Assembly (NCBI RefSeq): GCF_029227915.1
Contig: NC_079886.1
Location: 16,034,501-16,098,500, forward strand
Length of the DNA stretch: 64,000 nucleotides
Origin: Hydractinia symbiolongicarpus
Lineage: Eukaryota > Cnidaria > Hydrozoa > Anthoathecata > Hydractiniidae
Direction of reading: 5' to 3'
The notes beneath the pieces are model-generated. The model was not told the origin of the DNA. It did no database searches and saw only the letters and a list, made by a program, of their open reading frames with translations. Shown here in pieces: positions 12,001 through 25,234 of this stretch. Position numbers and translations under genes: made by a program. Positions within the stretch are counted from its first letter, which is position 1; each line of letters opens with the position of its first letter.

Positions 12001-15000
12001 GTGTTGGTGCACCAAGCAAAGAATTTTTTGAACAGCCTGCAGGTATAGTTATGCTATGCTGCATACTTCCAATGTTTTAATGCTTTATTTCTACCCATTG
12101 CTGTATATAATAGAGTGGCTAACGGGACTGTAATTCCTTGAATTCTACTGTGTTTTTGTTGGTACTGGGAATTGTATTGTAAAAAGCCACTTTCGTTGTT
12201 CTTGAATTGTTCTGGACTTCAGGTTTATCAACGCTTTTTAGGGTACTCGATTCCCTTAGAACCTTAAAAATGGTAGAAGAAATGATATTTTTCGAACTTT
12301 CTGTTTGTTTGCCTTCGGTCGTGGTCCACATTCTTAAAAAAACGTGGAAACATTCTTAAATTCTGTTGGACATCCTGTTAAAAACTTTATCATGAAACAG
12401 CGTAGAAGGGAGTTTGTTGACAACTTAAGATTTTATCGGCTGCAAATACATGCTTTATCAGGCATACACCCTATCCCTCTATAATTTAACTTCTTTTATT
12501 ATAGAAGAAAAGTTAAATTAAATTAAATTAAATTGAAAATTAAACTCCGTTGTAGTAAAATCTTTAACTACGCAGGGCTGAATTTCTTGTATATAAAAAC
12601 TACATGCGTTTTTACATTTCTTCTCTCTTATCCTTCTGCGACATAGTTTCTAATGTCTTGAAATTATGGTTCAGTTTACAACCAGATGAATATTCTTGGG
12701 CCTTTATCGATATTTGTATTTCCTAATAGAACTTCAGGTATTATTGGGTCTAAATGTTTACCCGTGAAGTAGTTCCCTTTTCTTTTTCCATTACTTTCCC
12801 TTAAAGTATTTTTCCAGCCATATTTCGCATTTACGAATTGAATTTTGTATTGTGCTACTATCCATCAGCTCATCAATCTCTGCCAATCCTTGCATACTCT
12901 CTGACCGTGAATAGAAGTTATATGACGATATCATGAACTCATTATTATAAATAGGTTTTAACCGGGTTAATAATCCACCTGCTCTCGCCTTGTTTTTCAA
13001 TAGCACGTCTCTTTCGTCACGTGATAATTGATTTTCCAATGTTAGAAAGTCATGAGAGTATTCTCTGTATGAGTTTTTATATGGCCGTGACGTCAATGGG
13101 TATTTCGATAACGTCAAATCTCTTGAAGAACGGGAAGGTTCATTTTTCCGCTTTTTTAGTTCTCTAGTTTTGTTTGTGTGTACCGGTGGTAGTTTGAATA
13201 TACTGGGAATAATAGTATTTCCCGCGCTTTTTTCGCATTTTCTCATAACAAAGTTTGTGTATTTTGTCAAAAAAAAGTTTGGTATAGAAAACACGTTGCA
13301 GTGTCTGCCATTCCGAACAAATAAATTTTTAGTTGAACATACGTTTACGTCCGAGCTCACTCTATTTTCTTTAGGTAACTTGTCTATTTTTTCTATTAAA
13401 AATAAATTATCTTTCTTCTTGTGTTCGTTTCTTGTTAAATACGCTTTATCTGTGTTCGGGCTTGTTCGTGCTATCGTCTCTTCTCCTGACTGTCTGTCAC
13501 ACTGCGAAAAGTCTTCGTATGGAACAGGTGATAAATAAACTTTTCTTTGAAAAAGATCTTCGGTTAGTTTTTCATATATAACACAGTCGGTCATTGCCCT
13601 TTGCTTAATTTGCACGTTCTAAAAATAGACAAAACATCACTATGGTAACGAATATCATCATAGTAACGAATAAGGTTTCATTACAAACATGGGGCGAATT
13701 TAGAAATATTGAAGGTTCGGCTTATAGAATGTTAAACACATATGTTTTGTTTTTTCGCTGTTTATTCATAACTTTATTCATTCGCTGTTACTTTTAACGT
13801 TTTTAAAATCAAAAAAACATGCCACTTTAACAAAATCAGCCACTTGTTTGATTTTTAGTAACAAATAAAAACCTCTCACATTGTTTAAGGTTTGAAATAA
13901 TATGTACATAGACACTTTTTATATACCGCACTTTCGTTATAGATTTCACTTTTATTGGCCAGGCGTTGTTTGAAAAGTCGAATAGAACAGGACAATAATT
14001 TTGTTTGTAATAACGAACAAGCGAAGAACAAAATATATACTTTGGTCTGTTTCTTTACGCAGTAATTTTTGTCGCAAATATAATTCAGATTTCGGATTAC
14101 ATCCGAGATCTTATTAAAACGGGCGATCTTCTTCTTCTTCTTCTTCGACCGATTCTTAACCGATTGCCGTAACGTCACGACTTTTGAAGTCCGACCTGAC
14201 CCCGCGACCCAGCGCTACTCCAGCTGTGTGCGTATCTTGATATTCGTTAAATGGGGAAAAGAATTAATACTGCGTTACGAATTTGATCACAAATTTGATC
14301 ACATATCACATAATGTTATAGACTGTTATTTTAATATTATAATGAGCTATGCTAGATACTCCTTCAAATTTTCGTTTCCAGTTACGTTTTTAACCAGGCG
14401 GATTTTGTTCAACTAAACCGAGCTCTAGGGGTTAAGGTACGAGTCTTTTCTTTCGAGATACGGGGTTAAGCTGCAAAATTTTTATGAAGAAAGAGGAATA
14501 TTTGGTTTGGTTAGTATAATTATTTAACTGCCTAAACTTCAGTTCTATCAACGTTTAAGATATTCTCTTCATTGTGTCTATGTTTTCACATATTAAGATG
14601 AAAATATCATCACGTTTTCAAGCCATGTGTAAATCTGAAACAAACCAATTTCAAGATTTTAGCTAGCTAACGTAGATTTTAATGCAGCATCCTGCTGAAG
14701 CCAGCTAGCTGTGCCTTATTTATTGTTATTATTTTAAAGTTTGGTATATTATTATTTATTGTCATGTTGGGGTTGTGGCTCTCTTCTAGCTAGCTTTTTA
14801 GCTACTTCTTGCAGAAAAGTAAAAGTAGCCAAATGCAGTTTGGCTAGCTACAACAAAATTCTTAATCAATATTTCTTATGCTAAATGCAGTTGGTAGGTA
14901 GCAACACCTTTTATTAGTGCCATGAAAACTTACTCTGCAAAATAAAATTGGTGAGTGAATTTTTTAGCTGGACAGGGTAACGACATGCTGTTTTTCCCAT

Positions 15001-17612
15001 GTTTTTATTTAAACCGAAGTTGCAATAAAGTTTTCTTGAAAAAGGTATTATGCCTAAACGCATTGACGACACAGTTTACCTGTACTAAGCGTTCAGTCCA
15101 ATGTTAATGATGGCTGTTTCCTGATACCACGAAATCGCATTTTGAATTTAGTCTGTATTGTTAATTTAACCTTTTTGTTTCTTTCGTCTACTTCCATTTC
15201 TTTTTTTGTTTTTAAACTTAAAAGATCCAACTTTATGGTCAAATCTTAGATATCTTAAACTTGATAAAAATTTTAGTCATGTCACGGTTATAATAAAACA
15301 TTTCCAAAATATCGCTACACCACAACCAATAATATTTAATAAAATGATATGCGAAAACGTCTTCGTTTCTTTCTAATGAGTGTTAAGTGTAGTGTAGTAT
15401 TGTACTTTTGTATATTTATTTAAAATAACGGAACAACATGGTAGAAGTTCTGTAACAGGCTACTGGCGACCTAGGTATAGGGAACAAAATTACACACGAA
15501 CAAGAATCCGAAATCTTTTAGCCTGCAAGGGCTTTTCTATCATTTTATTGGTTCGTTACCTCCTCAACTTTTTTATCAGGCATCATTTAAATCTGAAATC
15601 TTTTAAGTTATATTTTTTGTCACTCTCACCCTCACTCGTTATCTTTGACAAACTTTCGCCCTCGTACGTTAAAGTTGTTGACATAATACTTTCGATTTTT
15701 CCTTACGTTTCTCATGCAATATTTCTGTTTAAAAACAGCAGTAAATGTTGCATGCTATTAAGTGCTACGGAGTGTATCTATGTGACTTCAATGTCTGACC
15801 CTAAAAACATTGACCTTGAGGTACCGCTATTTACCAAAGGCTTAACTTAGCTGCGACTAAATTCTATTGTGTAGAATGACAGGAATATAAGGAACATAAG
15901 ATACATACGGTAAAAATTACACCATGTTTTCTTCTTGTGCTATCTGTCAGATTGTCGATTGGATCTTTTCAAGGCAGAGAATGCATCTTTTTGATCTGCT
16001 TATTCACAACATGACTTTTGAACCACAAAGCGAGTGGTATTGTTTTCCTGCTTTCACGTATGTTTGTCATCTCACAAAATTTTAGTGATCAGATTTCAAG
16101 ACCACCATAATAAACTAAGAAAATGGCCTAATGGACTTAGCTTCTCGTTTTATTCGTGTGATTTTATACCAACGGTTTCTTATGTGTTTTTTTAGAAAAA
16201 AAGGGTGATTTATCGAATATTATATACTGAATTTGTGAATTTCTTTTTCGAGTTGTTTAGCTAATCAATCAATCATTATCAAGGTTATCTTAAAAAATGT
16301 ATAGAAGAAAATGCGATATTAAGGCATTGCCTAAGTTCAAACGTCTAAAAAGTTTCTTATTTTTTTTGAAAATAAGCAGTAGCAGTCTCCAAAGTTTTCA
16401 GGCTCTTTTTACTCGGTTTCTTATAAATGGATTTCTCTTTAAAAATGCGTGTAAATATTATTAAATCTTAGATTTAAAGTTCTTTTTTGTCTGGGGAAAA
16501 CATTTTCGCGGCACTCAATTTTCAATAAAGTATGGAGAGCGTTTACGTCGAGTGTTTGAAGGAGGGGCAAACAGCAAACTATCGCACTAGTTGAAAATAG
16601 AGATCTAATTTGAACAGACGTAATAATTTTGGTGTATATTTAGGGCCGTTTGATCACCCTTTCTTAAAAATTCACAGTAATATGCAAGAGTTGGGATTGG
16701 ATGACAAAAACAATAACGATGCTTCTTTACAGATGACTCAAGAGGAAAAAGATATGGCTTATTTTGAGAAAAGATATCAACAACGGGTGAGAGTGACTTT
16801 CTTCATTCGTACTGCACATGTCATAAAAGCTGTTTCTTTTGTTAGACATCAACCTTATTTTTAGTTTGAATATTTCAACACTTAACTTTAAAAATACATT
16901 CTCAATTTCTCCGGTCTACATAAAAAAAACCTTTCGCTTTAAAACATTGTATACGTATTGTTAAGGCTTTTTCTGACTAATTTTGATCACGGGAATTGCT
17001 TTTATTGTTTTCTGCAATGTATCTTTTTCAAAAATGTAAGATGTAAAATACATTTAAGAACGGCTAAATTCAACTTAGAAACGATGATGATATCGGATTT
17101 GTTTGTTTGTTTGTTTAACTTTCATTTAGAATGTAAAAATTTTTACACCGCTAACACTGATATGGCCACGGGGCCTAACCTAAATTATATTTGCAGACAT
17201 TAAATAACAACGCGGTCATAGTAAATACAGGGTTTCGTTAAAATTTAATTTTACGAATTAAATTTTAAAAGCTCACTGATAAATTAAACTTTTTATTAAG
17301 CCTCATTGCTTAAATTTGCGGAGCTTGATTTCGCATATTGGCCGCAAATTTCTTCCTTCACAACCTCCCTTCAAATTACGTTTGATAATTAAAAATAACT
17401 TTCTTTTTAATGTATAATCTGGTCTCTTTCAGCTGAAACAAGAACGTCTTCAAGCGCGTGCAAAAACCAACCCAAAAGCTTTACCATCAAAACAAACACT
17501 TTATGGATCCTCTGGAACAAACGCAATGTCTACCATGTCGAATCCTCAATCACGTGGTAAAAAGCACGTGACACAAGAGCTGCTATCCAAACAGAATAGG
17601 CAAAAGAGATAA
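9060..17612 (+). CDS. FAM221A: FAM221A family protein, six exons
   Basis: Exons are 9060-9142, 10670-10846, 11353-11608, 11868-12042, 16644-16786 and 17433-17612. All introns are GT-AG and the phases agree, giving 337 aa. The chain shows the family marks in order: IVGDDDGGTLFTP and NRLFVSW (exon 2), GPETKCFCTHRYKQHK (exon 2/3 junction), a Cys/His-rich block about 88-172 (PIRCTCKHFADEHS, CKKPGCTCKKFH, FTCGCGEP), VETKAER and AMGGITGFSSLADGY (exon 4), MAYFEKRYQQR (exon 5), and a basic tail (exon 6). Similarity to FAM221A runs the full length. The biochemical role is not established; the Cys/His clusters suggest metal binding (inference). Intron 4 is 4.6 kb and hosts an antisense gene. Confidence 0.93.
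12119..13594 (-). CDS. Orphan protein gene nested antisense in FAM221A intron 4
   Basis: A minus-strand frame is open from 13615 to 12791; its first ATG is at 13594. It can be spliced in frame: exon 13594-12795 ends before GTAATG, and exon 12332-12119 follows TTTTTTTAAG. The join preserves phase (KYFKGK then MWTTTEGK) and ends at a stop at 12119. This gives 337 aa from the ATG at 13594. An acceptor-like TCTATTTTTAG lies just upstream of 13618, so an earlier exon is possible; the basic frame beginning ATG at 14178 (KKKKKK run) is a candidate. The protein is polar, rich in Ser, Asn, Lys and Arg, and has no membrane segment, signal peptide or domain that I recognise. I do not know its function. 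The open length in AT-rich DNA and the amino-acid composition support coding. Confidence 0.55.
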
Positions 17613-18890
17613 TACAACATGAAAAGATAATTCTATGGTTTTTTGAGAACTCGACGTCTCGGAAGTACAAATGTCAATTTTCCATTTCTAGATCCCAACT
17701 AATCCTTACAATGACGAACTTTGGTGTGCTTGAGTACTAATATGTGATTCTACTGGAAATTAAAATATGAAAAAGAATTGCAGAAAATATTAAAAAGGAG
17801 TGATCAAGAAATCTACACTCACCAACTTTAATAGACTGTGTTTTTGTACATGAAACTTAGACAGTTGGCTTAGGCTGAATGTTCTTTAATTTTGTTGCCA
17901 ATTTCTTAAGTCGTATAAGATTCAACCTTTATTTAATGCTCAAAAATACCTTGTCCACAATACTTCATTCAGTTTACTGCCTTAAAAGAATTAGTTTCCG
18001 TGGGTATTGTTATTTTTTTCTTTTCGAAAAACTATTTACATTATTTTTTCTTCTGATTTACCTAGAATAACATATACTATATATATGAATTTCAATTTCA
18101 GCAGTTTTTATTTTATACTTCTACATAACACCTAAAACGGTAAAAAATGGGAAGAATATTATTTTAATAAAACAAGTATATTAATAAATACTGCAGTCCT
18201 GGGACCAAAATTGGTGAGCAGGCCAAAGATAACGTCAACAAAAGATTTTAAATAAATTTTCTTTTGCATTGTTTTTCTCTCTAAATGGATTTTTCAACGG
18301 GTTTTGTGGCCAGAAATCTCTCACTGTTCACTTTTTGTAAATATTCTAATCACAATAAAAACGTATAGGAATGTCAGTGAGGTGGAATCCGATGCTCCGA
18401 AGGAAATATTTTCGTGAATGTAATATGATTCAAAAATGGCGTTTAAAATATTGTCAAACAAGTGGTTTGTGCGCCAAGATGTAGTTGCATTTTTATCTAT
18501 ATTCTTTTTAGCTATATATATCTTATTTTGCTTGCTTGATAAAAGTGTGTTTCGTTTTTTATTTATTAATTTATTATTTATTTGTTAACATGCTTGCTTA
18601 CGAAGATTGTACTATTGAACTGATCTGACGTAAAAATATATAAATTAAGCCCTGTTAACGCTTGTCAATTTTGCTCTCGGCAAATTTAAACTTTTATAAG
18701 TTTGGAAGCAAAGTAAATTAAAATCTAAACTTCGTGTGACACTCCCTAATTCGAATTTTTATAGAAAAAATCTAATTACAGAGGAAAGCCTTTGTAAAAT
18801 ACATTTCTAATATGAACAGTGCAGTACAAATATTAAAAATGTTTGCCAAGGATCTTTTACAATGTCTGGAAATAGTCATCAATTTTGACT
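17613..18890. other. Downstream flank of FAM221A, no supported gene
   Basis: AT-rich sequence that should include the FAM221A 3' UTR. Short open frames here (for example 17879-18070) are rich in Phe and Leu as expected of T-rich noise. No repeat boundary was recognised. Confidence 0.4.
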
Positions 18891-18899
18891 GTTTTTTAT

Positions 18900-19515
18900 T
18901 CAGCATATTTTTTCTAAATCAACCGCCCTATTTACATCTTTTAATGTAACCATTACATCGTTTCCAAATTTTGAAATCATACTGTAATCTTCTAAACTGC
19001 TAATGCCATCTAATACATCTTTGTATGATGGCTTTGCGATTGGTCATTTGTTTGGTTTATGGTCATTTAATTCGTCATCACTTGAGTTCACAAAATTTCC
19101 GGAAACTTCGGCAATTATGTTAGCATCAGACAAGGTCCCACTGACGGATGTTGTAGATCCACGTCTACCAGTTTTTTGGCTGTCATTCGATAATCCACAC
19201 TGAAGTGCTGCTTCCAATTCTCTCACGACGTTTTCCTCTTATTCTAAATCACAAAACGGATCATCTTCATCATTTAACGCTCTTTCCACAATTTCGCTTG
19301 ATATTCCTGCTTTTTTAAAACAGTTCGTGAAAGTTTAGTCAGGAACAGAATCCTATGCTACTGTCACAGCAGTTAGAATTGAAAATTTAGGAAGCTCATT
19401 GTTCTTCAAAATTAGGATCTGCCTTTTCACTGCGAGAGAACGATATTTCGCTTTGAGGGATCAAATAACACCTTGATCCATCGGTTGTGTGATTAAAGTG
19501 GTGTTGTAAAGTGTC
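18900..19515 (-). pseudogene. Tigger/pogo transposase, C-terminal relic
   Basis: Read on the minus strand from about 19515 down, the translation shows TQPMDQGVI, the conserved end of the DDE_1 catalytic domain in Tigger/pogo transposases. It continues with NCFKKAGIS and an acidic tail (ALNDEDDPF, SDANIIAEV). A related tail occurs in the Tigger fragment at 23316-23570, showing a shared family. Stop codons and frameshifts break the frame several times, so it is inactive. The N-terminal part and the first catalytic Asp residues are missing; the neighbouring plus-strand Tigger element begins soon after. Confidence 0.75.
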
Positions 19516-21198
19516 TGGCTCATGTGATAACGCCCTAAAAAGTAAAAAAATGAAAAAGCCCCTGGCTTATTAGAGGATTTACCGAATATTCATTTTGAAA
19601 TCATGTATTATTTGAATGCCGGTTAATTCGAACATTCGTTTTTCGAAAAATGTTTTCCATTCTTTGAGTTTGGTCTAATAAAGTCTTAAATTTTGTGCTG
19701 CTTAACATTCGAACTCCGCCAATAAACTCGAACAATTTTCTCGGTCCTTAGACTAACAAACGTTCCTTAGAAGACATTTTTTCTTTTTTTACATTAATGT
19801 TGATAAAATATCTTTCCAGTAAAATTGAGTTTAAAAAGTATCTGTTCTCTTTTCCATCACAAAGATTAACTTTTTTCCTACTTACCTCTACTTTGCAGTT
19901 GTTGTCGTTGATTGTTCGAAGAAAAAATGCAAAAACTTTTTTCCTTTTGCCAAATGTCCAATCACAGCGCTTTCCTGTTTGACTGAAACTGTATATTTTT
20001 TAAATTCATTTTCTGGTTTTAATTGACTCTTTGGAAAATTGCGATATATTTTGTATTCCTAAAGTTCCATAATTAGTAGTTCTTCTTTCACCCCAAAAGC
20101 AGAATGTTGTATAACGTTCGATTCTGAAAACGTGCAACTTTGAAAGTGTTAGAAGATGGAACGTTTTTTTCTTTCGGTCTTTATTCCACTTTTCGTATGC
20201 TGTCAACATGTGTAACATGTTAATCGCTGGAAAACCCAAGTACAGCCATAAAAGTCTGCGAGAAAACTCTAAACTAAAACTCTAAATAATCTTGAAAAAG
20301 GGATGAGTAGTAAAAATGTAGCTGCAAAATATAATGTACCAAAAAACAGGTAGCTCTGAATTGGTAAACAAGGCTGTTTTGAGCTAGCTTAAGAACATGT
20401 GAAGTCAAAACTTCCCGTTATCTGCAGCTATGATCTAAAAGAAAGGGATTGCCCTCGCGAAGCATCTAAACGTTAAAAATTTCCAGTCATCAGATAGCTG
20501 GCTACGATGCTAAAATAAACGAGGTCACATTACATTCAAAACCATATCTGGTGAATTAAAATCAGTTACACCAAACATGTTCGTCTATTGATGGGAAACT
20601 TCCTTCCCACTCTTTTAACAAACTAACGCAGATGAATTTGAATTGTTTTATCAATGCCTTCCAACAGGACGCATCAATTCTATTCAGAAAGTGTTCTGGT
20701 GAAAAGTTGAGTAAAATTTGCATTACTGGGTTGGCAGCAGTTGACGCGGTTGGAGAGAAGTTGCTGATGTTCATTGTTGGGAAGGCCAAAAATCCACGGT
20801 GCTTCAAGAACATCAAAAGTTTTTACCATGCCGCTACAGAATCAACGCAAAAACTGGATGGATTGCGATTTATTTGAAGAGTGGGTCAGAGAGATGGACA
20901 AGAAATTTTTGGCTGAAGGAAGACAAATTGCATTGATTATCGACAATTGCCCAACACATCCGGAAATCGAAAATCTAAAAACTACAAAATTGTTTTTCCT
21001 TCCATCAAACACAACTTTTAAGACTCAGCCAATTGACCAGGGCGTGGTTAAGGCGGGGGTAAACCAGTCCAACATTTCACCCAACATTTTTTTCCCATGT
21101 TGGATGAAATGTTGGACTGCTTTTAAAAATATTCGTTCATTCATTCCTGAAAAACAAAATGACAGACGGAACAAATTCTGTAGTGCTGCTTACCTTAA

Positions 21199-22577
21199 GT
21201 CTACAAATTTTCGCGAGGATTTATTTTCGCGAATCAATGGTTTTCGAAAATTTTGGGGAGGATTTATTTTCGCGTAACAGGCAAAATATGGTATCACATA
21301 AATGTCAAATGCGCCTGGAATGAATGAAACTCATCCTCGTCCCCAGGTTTTAAACGAAGAGGTTAAAAAATTTTCTACTTGTTTATCACTTAAAATATTT
21401 TGAGAAATATAATATTTTCACAAATCTTCTTCGTCGTCAAAAACATCAAAAATATTTCCACTTTCATTCTCTTCGTTTTCATCTACTTATTCTTCTTCAT
21501 CGCTTTCTTCTTCTCCCTCGCACTCTGAAATATATTTCGATGCTAAAGACAGAGACCATACTGGTTGACAGTCGACACTTCAGAATTTTCAAGCAACATC
21601 GGGTCAGTATCGTAAATTGGATCGAGGCTAGGTAAACCAGAAAGACCTTTTTCAATTGCTTTCCTTATACTTGCTACTTTCCAAACCTTTCAGGCAGATC
21701 TGCTCCCCATCAGCTGACGTTATTTTGTTTACATCTCTATTAACCACTTTGCGTGCAATGGTTTGATAATCAAAGATTTGAGGTGTATACTTCTATGGTT
21801 TCTAGCTCTTGACCGTTGTGCATTGCTTGAGTGATTTGATCTGTGTTCCTATTTGTGAATTTTTTCTTCGTAATTCTTTTTACATAACCATTAGGACCTC
21901 CTTGGATATCAAGTGGTTGAAAGAGGTAAGTAAAGTTTACTGGAACACTCTGTAGCAAAATGTGGTTACCCGGCAAGACCTTTAAAACCGGATTTGTCGT
22001 CTGACCTTAAAATACATCCATTATTAGCAAAGCAGGATGATTTTTCTTCAATTCAAGTGAGTTCCTTTCTTCCTTGAGATATGGAATAATGATTTCACTT
22101 AGCAATTTATTGGATTCCTCTTCGTTACTATAGTGCTTTGGATTCGCATCTTTTGACTAAGCCCATCCTTCGAAACAAACTCTGTGCTCAGTTGGATTCA
22201 CTTATAAATATATACGGAACTTCTTCCAAAAAAGGCAAAGAAAAAACGAGACTACACAAAAAAAAGTCCAGAAAAACAAAAACCTTCCAGATACTGATTT
22301 CGCTGTTACTTTCGACTGAAGTGACTTTTTATATATTTTTATTACGATACTTTTATTTTTATATACTTTGGAAGAAAATGGTGAAAAACAACAAAAAAAG
22401 GATTTTAAGGAAAATTTTGCGACGATTTATTTTCTCGAATCGGGGCTTTTCAAAAATTTCCCGAGGATTTATTTTCGCGAATTCCCCATTTGGTAATATT
22501 TCGTAAGGATTTAATTTCCCGAATTTGGACAAAATTCGCAAAAAAGCGAAAATTTCTCCTCGCAAAGCTTTGTGCAC
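21199..22577. mobile_element. TTAA-flanked inverted-repeat element inside the Harbinger-like element
   Basis: The left end reads GTCTACAAATTTTCGCGAGGA and the right end, as reverse complement, reads GTGCACAAAGCTTTGCGAGGA. Each is flanked by TTAA (21195-21198, 22578-22581). Internal copies of GGATTTATTTTCGCGAAT recur near 21218, 21254 and 22465, giving a subterminal repeat structure. No transposase is recognisable; the open frames inside are AT-driven. TTAA targets are used by piggyBac- and Kolobok-like elements, but the class here is not determined. Confidence 0.6.
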
Positions 22578-22584
22578 TTAAGGT

Positions 22585-22912
22585 ATGTTGCTGAACGAAC
22601 TCGTCCATTCAGATGATAAAAAACCGACCCGCGGAAAAACCAGGAAGTGGATAAAGTGGAGGGAACAAAATGGATATTATAGTAATATCATTAAAGAATG
22701 GAAGATCGAAGACAGATTCGGATTTAGGGAAATGTTTCGGATGGATGTGTGGGATTTCGACTTCCTCCTTAATGAAATATCCCATTTGATATCACCTGTG
22801 GGTGGCCACAGACCAATCATGGAAGAAGAAAGACTCGGCATTACTCTCCGTTTTCTTGCGACAGGAGAATCGTTTCAATCACTTCACTTTCAGTTCAGAA
22901 TTTTTTTGAATG
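22585..22912 (+). pseudogene. PIF/Harbinger (HARBI1-like) transposase, N-terminal fragment
   Basis: The translation contains the family's N-terminal region: MLLNELVHSDD, YYSNIIKEWKIED, FREMFRMDVWDFDFLLNEI and EERLGITLRFLATGESFQSL then FQFRI. This is the part of Harbinger transposases that precedes the DDE nuclease core. Homology stops after FQFRI and the frame ends at 22950; the catalytic core is absent. A short stretch just before the 21199-22577 insertion (DRRNKFCSAAYL, about 21159-21194) could be the missing first residues, but the frames do not join exactly. It is a truncated, non-functional relic. Confidence 0.85.
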
Positions 22913-23068
22913 CAGTATCCCATCGTTATCTTTGTTCTTTTTGTTCTTAGCAGTGGAACCTTCTTCTTTTTCTTCTTTATTCTTCTCTTCCAAAGCCTTC
23001 TCTCGTGCTATTTTCTCTTGTTCTTTTCTGTGTGTTGTTCGAGATTTTTATATGTTGGATGAAAAGTA

Positions 23069-24092
23069 CAGTTGACTCTCTCTAATCCGAATCCCAAGGG
23101 GGATAACTTTTTGTTCGGATTATAGAGAGATTATGATAGTAGAAAGTCTCTCTTATTCGAATTTCAGGTTTGAAGGGTGAAAATTCGGATTAGAGAGAGA
23201 AATCGCAAATTTCTTGAAAAGTTCTTAGATTTTTTTCTTTTCCAAAACTTTGTGATGCCATCTATATATTGCTGAGAAAGTGTTCGATTGTTTCATGTTT
23301 GATAATTTGTCCAAATTACGGACACGACCTGCGTCGCTGAGGGTTTTTCTCAAATCGACTCCAAATTTGGTAAACAGGATGTAATCCTCTAAGATGAAAA
23401 TGGCATTCATGACATCTTAAAATCTGGCTTGACCAATGTTTTAGTTTTTTTTTTTTTTGTTTTCCAGGTCCACCCACTTCGGCTATGATGTTTGCATCAG
23501 ATACGATACCGGATACGTTGATCTCGAAGTCAATATGAGCGAGCTCGTCTGCGGTTAATTCGAAGTCCACATTGAACTTTTCTTTATAATCACTTATTTA
23601 ATCTTCTTCTTTATTCAAACTCGCAAACGGGTCATCATCATCATTTAAAGCCTTCTCGACAGACTCTTCAGAAATACTAGATTTTTTGAAACAGTTCAAG
23701 AAAGTTTCATCAGGAATAGAACTCCACGCTTTGTTATCTACATGGAGTTGCTTAGTCATTTTGAACCAAAATACTCATAAAACTTCATAAAATGGACGTG
23801 CATTTACAAAAACGTTCGACAGAAAATCGAATTTTGAAAAAAAACATTCGAAAGTGTTAACACCGCCTTGTTTCCCCACTCCGAATTACATAGAGGATTT
23901 AGCGGGGGGGGGGGGGGGGGGGGGGGTGGCAACTTAACATTTGTACGGATTATAGAGGTTTTCGGATTACAGAGATTCGAATAATAGAAAGTAAATTATA
24001 AGAGTTTCTTAGGAAATTGACGGTGACTTTGAATTTGTTCGAATTATAGAAAGATTCGAATAATAAAGATTTGGATTAGAGGGAGTCCTCTG
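23069..24092 (-). mobile_element. Short Tigger element (B) with TA duplication
   Basis: The left end reads CAGTTGACTCTCTCTAATCCGAA and the right end closes with TTTGGATTAGAGGGAGTCCTCTG; both are flanked by TA (23067-23068, 24093-24094). Repeated ATTCGGATTA-type blocks lie inside both ends. On the minus strand it keeps a fragment of the Tigger transposase acidic C-terminal region (MDFELTADELAHIDFEINV, then SDANIIAEVGG, 23570-23470). A G homopolymer of about 23 bases lies near 23905-23927. It is an internally deleted, non-autonomous copy. Confidence 0.8.
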
Positions 24093-24244
24093 TACCACCA
24101 AACCAATCCAACATGAAAATTCACGCAACTCAGATAGAGAATTCCTTTGAAATGTTGGATGAAATGTTTGACAGCGATCATCCAACACGATTTTTTTCTT
24201 CTTTTTAGAAAATTTCAACTTTTTTCAAAGTTTTGAAGTGACTA

Positions 24245-25234
24245 CAGTGGAATCCCTCTAAAGCGGACACCATTGGTGCAAAAAAAAGTGTCCGCTTTAG
24301 AGGGATGTCCGCTTTATAGGAAGTTGACCAAAAAATTAGTTTTAGACCTAATTTTGACCAAAAAAGCTTTTTTTGTAGTACTGGCGGGTATCATGGGGTG
24401 ACTTGCAACACTAGGGTAGACGGCAACATCAATAGATTTAGCTTATCGAGCAAAGAACCCAAGTTGGCTGTGTAAAGTAAGTTTAGCAGCTCAAATTTGT
24501 CGGTGTTGCAACCAACCTTTAAGTGTTGCTAAGGTTATAAACTAAGAAACCAAGTTATATTACGAAGATATATTTCATTTATTTTATAGGTCTTTCAATA
24601 CACGTTTTTCTCCCTATTTGAAATAATCTTTGATTGAGGATTGTTTTCTATTTTGAAGCTGAAGTTCCTCAATCTTTTTCGTAATGGTTGACAACATTTC
24701 TTGGCATGTATCATCAAAAATAGTAGATCGCTTAATTTTATCAAGCATAGTGATTAGCTCGGTGAAACCAAGCATTTCTTCTTCAACCACGTCTTCACTC
24801 TCATCATCATCCTCGGAAGACTGGGAAGCGAGTAAACCGTGGTGCTGGCTACGGACTAGAAATTCCTGCCCAGTACCAATTAATTGGTGTTGAAAAGGCA
24901 ATTGAGTGGGCCGAGAAAAATATAAGGAAAGTGTTGGACTCGGTAAATAACAAAACTCAAAGATGTACTAAGTAAAATGGTTTAAATTTTAAGAAAAAGT
25001 GACATTTCATCTCGTTATTTTTCCATTGTCCGCTTTATAGGGAGTGTTTATAAGGGAAACTGTCATTTGGTGCAAAGATTTTTGTCCGCTTTATAGAGTG
25101 TCCGCTTTATAATCGTCCGCTTTATAGAGATTTTTTTATGAGAGTTTGACCTAAATTCTGCCGGTGCAAAAATTTTTGTCCGCTTTAGAGGGCTGTCCGC
25201 TTTATAGGGTGTCCGCTTTAGGGGGATTCCACTG
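24245..25234 (-). mobile_element. Short Tigger element (C) with TA duplication
   Basis: The left end reads CAGTGGAATCCCTCTAAAGC and the right end closes with its near reverse complement, GCTTTAGGGGGATTCCACTG. Flanking TA duplications are at 24243-24244 and 25235-25236. Long subterminal regions repeat GTCCGCTTTATAG several times at both sides, as in typical Tigger ends. It lies only about 150 bp from element B, both within the Harbinger-like host. Only the transposase C-terminus is kept. Confidence 0.85.
24614..24901 (-). pseudogene. Tigger transposase C-terminal fragment in element C
   Basis: A 95-codon minus-strand frame reads MPFQHQLIGTGQEF, an acidic run (SSEDDDESEDVVEEEMLGF), then ELITMLDKIKR, a short coiled-coil-like segment, and a closing SSIKDYFK. 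Acidic-then-basic tails ending in IxxYF/FF are typical of Tigger/pogo transposases. The DNA-binding and catalytic domains have been deleted, so this is a residual 3' piece of a transposase gene kept inside a non-autonomous element. Confidence 0.7.

Noticed and set aside
13170-13538. 122-codon plus-strand open frame in FAM221A intron 4
   Set aside because: Lies opposite the longer minus-strand orphan frame and is rich in Phe, Leu and Ser as expected of an antisense shadow.
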